Below the pieces are notes generated by a model. It was not told the DNA's origin. It searched no databases and worked only from the letters and a program-made list of their open reading frames with translations. A stretch of DNA of 18,627 bases from Planctomycetota bacterium (lineage in GTDB: Bacteria > Planctomycetota > Brocadiia > JAJRTI01), in NCBI GenBank assembly GCA_024278415.1, contig JAJRTI010000094.1, forward strand, positions 1-18,627. The letters are read 5' to 3'. How positions within the stretch are numbered: position 1 is the first letter of the stretch; the number at the start of each line of letters is the position of its first letter. The position numbers and the translations under genes are program-made. Below are positions 16,161-18,627 of this stretch, piece by piece.

Positions 16161-16248
16161 GTGCTCGGGTGCGCTCCGGATACTCCTACAATGACGTCCC
16201 GCCCGCTTCGGCATTCGCCTTCACAGAATCTGCGAGCAAAGGCGCGGC

Positions 16249-16277
16249 ATTGTAGGGGAGGGTGCGAATCAAGTCAA
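16249..16277 (-). promoter_or_regulatory. Sigma-70-type promoter of the large leftward gene string
   Basis: On the minus strand, TTGACT (16277-16272) and TACAAT (16254-16249) are separated by exactly 17 bases. Each hexamer is one base from consensus. Transcription should start near 16242, leaving a leader of about 80 bases to the ATG at 16160, or about 28 bases to the alternative ATG at 16214. It is the only strong match seen upstream of the operon. Confidence 0.7.
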
Positions 16278-16364
16278 GGAGCGCAGGCCGGCAGCAATAC
16301 TGTTCGGCACGTGCTATACGATCGGCAGGCGATGACGGTTGGAGCGCGATTCTTCTATCGTGGC

Positions 16365-16441
16365 TGGTTGTCGGTTGTGGGTTTTCGGTGTTCGAGCAGC
16401 GCCATTCTCGTCGAAAACCGAAAACCCACAACCGATAACCA
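16365..16441. repeat. 24-bp near-perfect inverted repeat (77-base hairpin)
   Basis: Arms 16365-16388 and 16418-16441 match in 23 of 24 positions, the exception being a G-T type difference, around a 29-base loop. The left arm reads GGTTGTCGGTTGTGGG and then TTTTCGG. It lies between the operon promoter and the truncated hsdS gene, about where the missing hsdS 5' part would be expected. It may be a small non-autonomous mobile palindrome. It is not followed by a T-run in either direction, so a terminator role is doubtful. Confidence 0.8.
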
Positions 16442-16497
16442 ATCCATTGACTCAGTGACCTCACGGAAGTCGTGGCGGCCACGGGGAGGCAGATACT

Positions 16498-17148
16498 GTG
16501 CCGAACACTATTGGCCGGCAGCCCCGTATTGCGCCCCGGCGGGAGGGCGCCGCCATCGGTTTTGATCTCTCAGACCTGGCGGAGATGCGCGTTACGGACA
16601 ATGAGTTCGCTGACGTTTCAGTGAAGGAGGGGGATCTGGTTGTCTGCGAGGGGGGCGAACCGGGCAGGTGCGCTGTATGGCAAGACAGCCGCATGTCTAC
16701 TGCAATCCAGAAGGCCCTACATCGAGTCCGACCCTGGGGTAGCATTTCCCCCTGGTATCTGGCCTTCCACCTAGGGGCTGACGCGAACTCAGGCAGGCTG
16801 GCCGCCGCGTTTACGGGCTCAACCATCAGGCACTTCACCGGCCAATCGCTGAAACGCCATGCAGTTGCACTCCCGCCACTGGCGGAGCAAGACAGCATTG
16901 TCAGCGAGGTCCAACGACTGCTCTCCTTGGGGGAGTTCGCCGACCAGCAGACGGAAGGCGCCCTCCTGCGCAGTGAACGCCTCCGCCAGTCCATCCTCAA
17001 ACGCGCGTTCGAGGGCAAGCTCGTGCCGCAGGATCCGAACGACGAGCCAGCGAGCAAGCTGCTGGAGCGGATCAAGGCGGAGAGGGAAGCCGCCGAGGCG
17101 AAGCCGAAGAAGACCAAACGCCGCAAGACTAAATCTTCATCCCGGTAG
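16498..17148 (+). CDS. hsdS: 5'-truncated type I restriction specificity subunit (HsdS)
   Basis: HsdS chooses the DNA site for type I restriction-modification. The 216 residues correspond to the C-terminal half of a normal HsdS (usually 400 residues or more). They include part of one target recognition domain (DLSDLAEMRVTD, then GDLVVCEGGEPGRCAVW at 45-61), the conserved LPPLAEQ motif (125-131) leading into a coiled helix, and the usual tail SILKRAFEGKLVPQDP with a Lys-rich end. A GTG at 16498 has GGGGAGG eight bases upstream, so the fragment may be translated. Homology appears to continue upstream in another frame: 16524-16562 reads P-Y-x3-A-x5-R-F before a TGA at 16563, and removing one T from the run 16560-16563 would join it to FDLS. 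The first recognition domain is missing. It is probably a remnant that could not give normal specificity alone, though half-length HsdS proteins can dimerise. Confidence 0.75.
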   Translation: MPNTIGRQPRIAPRREGAAIGFDLSDLAEMRVTDNEFADVSVKEGDLVVCEGGEPGRCAVWQDSRMSTAIQKALHRVRPWGSISPWYLAFHLGADANSGRLAAAFTGSTIRHFTGQSLKRHAVALPPLAEQDSIVSEVQRLLSLGEFADQQTEGALLRSERLRQSILKRAFEGKLVPQDPNDEPASKLLERIKAEREAAEAKPKKTKRRKTKSSSR

Positions 17149-17167
17149 ATCGCGCGGCTTTGTCCCT

Positions 17168-17321
17168 ACCCCGAAGGGGTTCCACAACAATGCCGTCGCC
17201 ACCATGCAATCGTCCGCGTTTGTGGAACGCCTTCAGCGTTCCCCGACGCGACGCACGCGGACCCCGGGTTGCGGCGCGGAACGCCGCAACCCGGGGCTCT
17301 GGGGTGCAACCCCTTCGGGGT
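17168..17321. repeat. Compound palindrome unit 1 (A-B-C-A')
   Basis: Four hairpins stand in succession. A is ACCCCGAAGGGGT (17168-17180). B is GGAACGCCTTCAGCGTTCC (17224-17242). C has a perfect 15-bp stem (arms 17262-17276 and 17282-17296, five-base loop). A' is ACCCCTTCGGGGT (17309-17321), the reverse complement of A. The same order recurs at 17452-17582. Plus- and minus-strand frames across the array are artefacts of the repeats. Confidence 0.85.
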
Positions 17322-17373
17322 AAGCAGACGAGACGCGCATCCCGGCAACAAACCGCCCCCGCCCGACACCAAC

Positions 17374-17428
17374 GAACCCCGAAGGGGTTCCACTCCAAAG
17401 CCCAGGGTAAGCGTAGCGCCACCCTGGG
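17374..17428. repeat. Isolated copies of palindromes A and C-like
   Basis: Between the two full units lie GAACCCCGAAGGGGTTC (17374-17390) and a hairpin with arms CCCAGGGT (17401-17408) and ACCCTGGG (17421-17428). These are the A module and a shortened relative of the C module, so they look like a decayed third unit that has lost B and A'. Confidence 0.75.
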
Positions 17429-17451
17429 GAAACCGCGCCCCCACCCCACAC

Positions 17452-17582
17452 GAACCCCAACGGGGTTCCACAGGCGATTGTGGAACGCTTTCAGCGTTCC
17501 CCTATCCGACGCACACGCGCCCCAGGGTTGCGACGTGAAACGCCGCAACCCTGGGCTTTGGGGTCGAACCCCTTCGGGGTTC
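17452..17582. repeat. Compound palindrome unit 2 (A-B-C-A')
   Basis: GAACCCCAACGGGGTTC (17452-17468), GGAACGCTTTCAGCGTTCC (17482-17500), a C hairpin with 12-bp arms (17521-17532 and 17544-17555), and GAACCCCTTCGGGGTTC (17566-17582) repeat the order of unit 1. Stems are kept while bases differ between units. The last hairpin lies 18 bp beyond the stop codon of the minus-strand transposase gene. Confidence 0.85.
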
Positions 17583-17600
17583 GGGGCGGATCGTTTCGCG

Positions 17601-18056
17601 TCAATCCCACACATACCGCTCATCGATCTCAACACCGTACTTCCGGCAGAGGCGTCGGAACTCGTCCTGAAACGATTCTTGCCGGTGATGTTCCTCCTGG
17701 TTCCTTATGTAGCCCTGCAAGCCCTCGACATGAGACGGGCTGACCGAAAACGCGCCGTACCCGCTCTGCCAATGGAATGCCGAGAGGTCCGGTCCTTCGC
17801 GCTTGACCCATTTCGAAGAGTCCCGCTTGAGTTCCCGCACCAACTCCGATATGGCCATCGTTTTCGATAGGCGACAGAGAATGTGAATGTGGTCCTCCAC
17901 ACCGCCGACGATGAGGGACGGCGAGTCGAGGTTCCTGCATGCACCAGCAAAGTACCCGTGAGCGCGGTCGCGGAAGCCCTTCTCACCGAGGAACGGCCTG
18001 CGGTCTTTGGTGCTGAAGACAAGGTGAAGGTAGACTTGGGCCGGCGGCTGAGGCAT
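17601..18056 (-). CDS. tnpA: IS200-like / REP-associated Y1 transposase
   Basis: This complete 151-residue Y1 HUH transposase has the metal-binding HIH (His56-Ile57-His58, in VEDHIHIL) and the nucleophile Tyr116 in GYIRNQEEHH, with Gln120 in the position that completes the metal site. Such enzymes cut and join single-stranded DNA at hairpins. The N-terminus (QVYLHLVFSTKDRRPFL) and the tail (DERYVWD) are typical of the IS200-like group abundant in Planctomycetes and Verrucomicrobia. The ATG at 18056 has AAGGAG eight bases upstream, which rules out the longer frame to 18419 running back over hsdM. It lies antisense between the hsdS fragment and hsdM, beside an array of palindromes that are probably its substrates. 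No accessory tnpB is present, so it may be a domesticated RAYT-like gene or a minimal IS200 element. All key residues are intact. Confidence 0.9.
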   Translation of the reverse strand: MPQPPAQVYLHLVFSTKDRRPFLGEKGFRDRAHGYFAGACRNLDSPSLIVGGVEDHIHILCRLSKTMAISELVRELKRDSSKWVKREGPDLSAFHWQSGYGAFSVSPSHVEGLQGYIRNQEEHHRQESFQDEFRRLCRKYGVEIDERYVWD

Positions 18057-18080
18057 GGTGAGCGCTCCTTCTGTCAAACA

Positions 18081-18107
18081 TCTTCGGGGTTCGGGTCGAT
18101 TCGTTCG
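18081..18107. repeat. Partial copy of the A' repeat flanking the transposase
   Basis: Just upstream of the transposase start, CTTCGGGGTTCGGG followed by TCGATTCGTTCGG closely resembles the sequence beyond its stop codon, CTTCGGGGTTCGGG followed by GCGGATCGTTTCG (17573-17599). The gene is therefore bracketed by imperfect direct repeats, which may be the ends of the mobile unit. Confidence 0.55.
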
Positions 18108-18133
18108 GCCTAACCGTCTCCGTGTAAGAAGAA

Positions 18134-18154
18134 ACGCCCCGCGAGGCGGGGCGT
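18134..18154 (-). terminator. Hairpin with T-rich tail on the minus strand
   Basis: ACGCCCCGC and GCGGGGCGT form a perfect 9-bp stem with a three-base loop. Read on the minus strand it is followed by TTCTTCTTAC, as in a rho-independent terminator. It would stop leftward transcription entering from the hsdM side before the transposase gene. Alternatively it is the end hairpin of the transposon. Confidence 0.5.
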
Positions 18155-18188
18155 CAGGCCTACGAGCGACATCGCCGAGGGGAGCAGC

Positions 18189-18215
18189 TTGCTCTTGCCG
18201 GAGGAATGATACAAT
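18189..18215 (+). promoter_or_regulatory. Candidate extended -10 promoter for hsdM
   Basis: TACAAT at 18210-18215 is preceded by TGA, giving the TGN extended -10 pattern. A weak -35 (TTGCTC, 18189-18194) has a short spacing of 15 bases, which an extended -10 can tolerate. Transcription would start near 18222, about 34 bases before the hsdM start. Confidence 0.45.
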
Positions 18216-18255
18216 ACGACCAGCAGAAAGCCAGTTGCGTCCGCACGGAGAACCG

Positions 18256-18627
18256 ATGAGCAACGACACGCAACAAATCGTCAACAAGGCCTGGAACTTC
18301 GCGCACGTGCTGCGCGACGACGGGCTGTCATACATGGCGTACACGGAGCAGATCACGTTCCTGCTGTTCCTCAAGATGGCCCACGAGCAAACGCAGCCGC
18401 CATACAACCGCAAGCCCATCGTGCCGGCGAAGCTGGGCTGGCAGAGCCTGCTGACCCGGGATGGCGACGAACTGGAGGTGCACTATCGGCACGTGCTCGA
18501 AGAGCTGGGCAAGAAGCCGGGCATGCTGGGCGAGATCTTCAAGAAGGCCCGACAGGAGATCCAGAACCCCGCGACACTGAAACGGCTCATCGTGGATCTC
18601 ATCGACGCGGAGCAGTGGTCGTCGATG
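18256..18627 (+). CDS. hsdM: Type I restriction-modification methyltransferase subunit HsdM, N-terminal part
   Basis: HsdM is the adenine-N6 methyltransferase of type I systems and forms the modification complex with HsdS. The 124 codons present encode the N-terminal helical domain. They show the usual opening (QQIVNKAWNFAHVLRDDGLSYMAY), the conserved TEQITFLLFLKMAHE, the GW.SL stretch, and GEIFKKARQEIQNPATLKRLI followed by LIDAEQW. The catalytic NPPF motif and S-adenosylmethionine site lie beyond the window end, where the gene is cut. The ATG at 18256 has CGGAG five bases upstream. The gene runs in the same direction as the hsdS fragment at 16498-17148 but is separated from it by the palindrome array and the transposase. 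A functional hsdS may lie downstream, outside the window. Confidence 0.92.
   Translation, partial: MSNDTQQIVNKAWNFAHVLRDDGLSYMAYTEQITFLLFLKMAHEQTQPPYNRKPIVPAKLGWQSLLTRDGDELEVHYRHVLEELGKKPGMLGEIFKKARQEIQNPATLKRLIVDLIDAEQWSSM

Noticed and set aside
14130..16565. 811-codon plus-strand open frame
   Set aside because: It is antisense to the OPT-like gene and has the same artificial composition. Only its last few codons (16524-16562) are of interest, as a possible shifted piece of hsdS.
16461..17126. 221-codon minus-strand frame
   Set aside because: It is antisense to the hsdS fragment, which has clear family motifs on the plus strand.
17129..17870. Several open frames on both strands across the palindrome array
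   Set aside because: They consist of translated hairpins (Pro/Arg/Gly-rich repeats) and overlap the 3' end of the transposase gene.
18057..18419. Longer start for the transposase (272 codons from 18419)
   Set aside because: The extension runs antisense through hsdM, lacks family similarity, and the ATG at 18056 has an excellent ribosome binding site.

Overview
The window is GC-rich bacterial DNA dominated by one long leftward (minus-strand) gene string of about 15 kb, with an accessory restriction-modification/transposon segment on the right and a lower-GC segment on the left. OPT-like multi-pass transporters of the kind often left as DUF6784/DUF6785, a giant FtsX-type permease fusion, many HEAT-repeat proteins, heptanucleotide repeats and a Planctomycetes/Verrucomicrobia-style Y1 transposase with palindromic repeats suggest an uncultured lineage of the Planctomycetota/PVC sphere or a neighbouring phylum such as Hydrogenedentota. 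That placement is inference; no rRNA or marker gene is present.

Right to left along the main string: a good sigma-70-type promoter (16249-16277) leads into an OPT-like membrane protein (14172-16160). It is followed by a 1777-residue fusion of a catalytically degenerate M28-like peptidase domain with an FtsX/MacB-like permease (8826-14159), then a second OPT-like transporter (6690-8660) with an 18-bp palindrome just upstream. A 140-bp array of 7-bp repeats then fills the intergenic space. Beyond it lie a membrane-anchored 716-residue HEAT-containing protein, a single-membrane-segment SecD-P1-like protein and a HEAT lipoprotein, joined by two 4-bp ATGA overlaps. The lipoprotein frame continues past an in-frame TAG and then an in-frame TAA into further HEAT-repeat sequence, so positions 3506 to 1194 look like one about 770-codon gene broken by two stops. 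Nothing here has a characterised function. The contents (signal peptide, lipobox, membrane anchors, FtsX, SecD-like, peptide-transporter-like) point to a cell-envelope transport or lipoprotein-handling module.

Left end (1-941): a short ORF with a strong ribosome binding site that appears cut off, and a TPR-like soluble protein of unknown function. Both have lower GC than the rest.

Right end (16365-18627, plus-strand except the transposase): a long imperfect hairpin, a 5'-truncated type I specificity subunit (HsdS), a roughly 420-bp array of compound palindromes, an IS200-like/REP-associated Y1 transposase on the minus strand, and the start of hsdM, which runs off the window. The transposase and palindromes sit between the hsdS remnant and hsdM.
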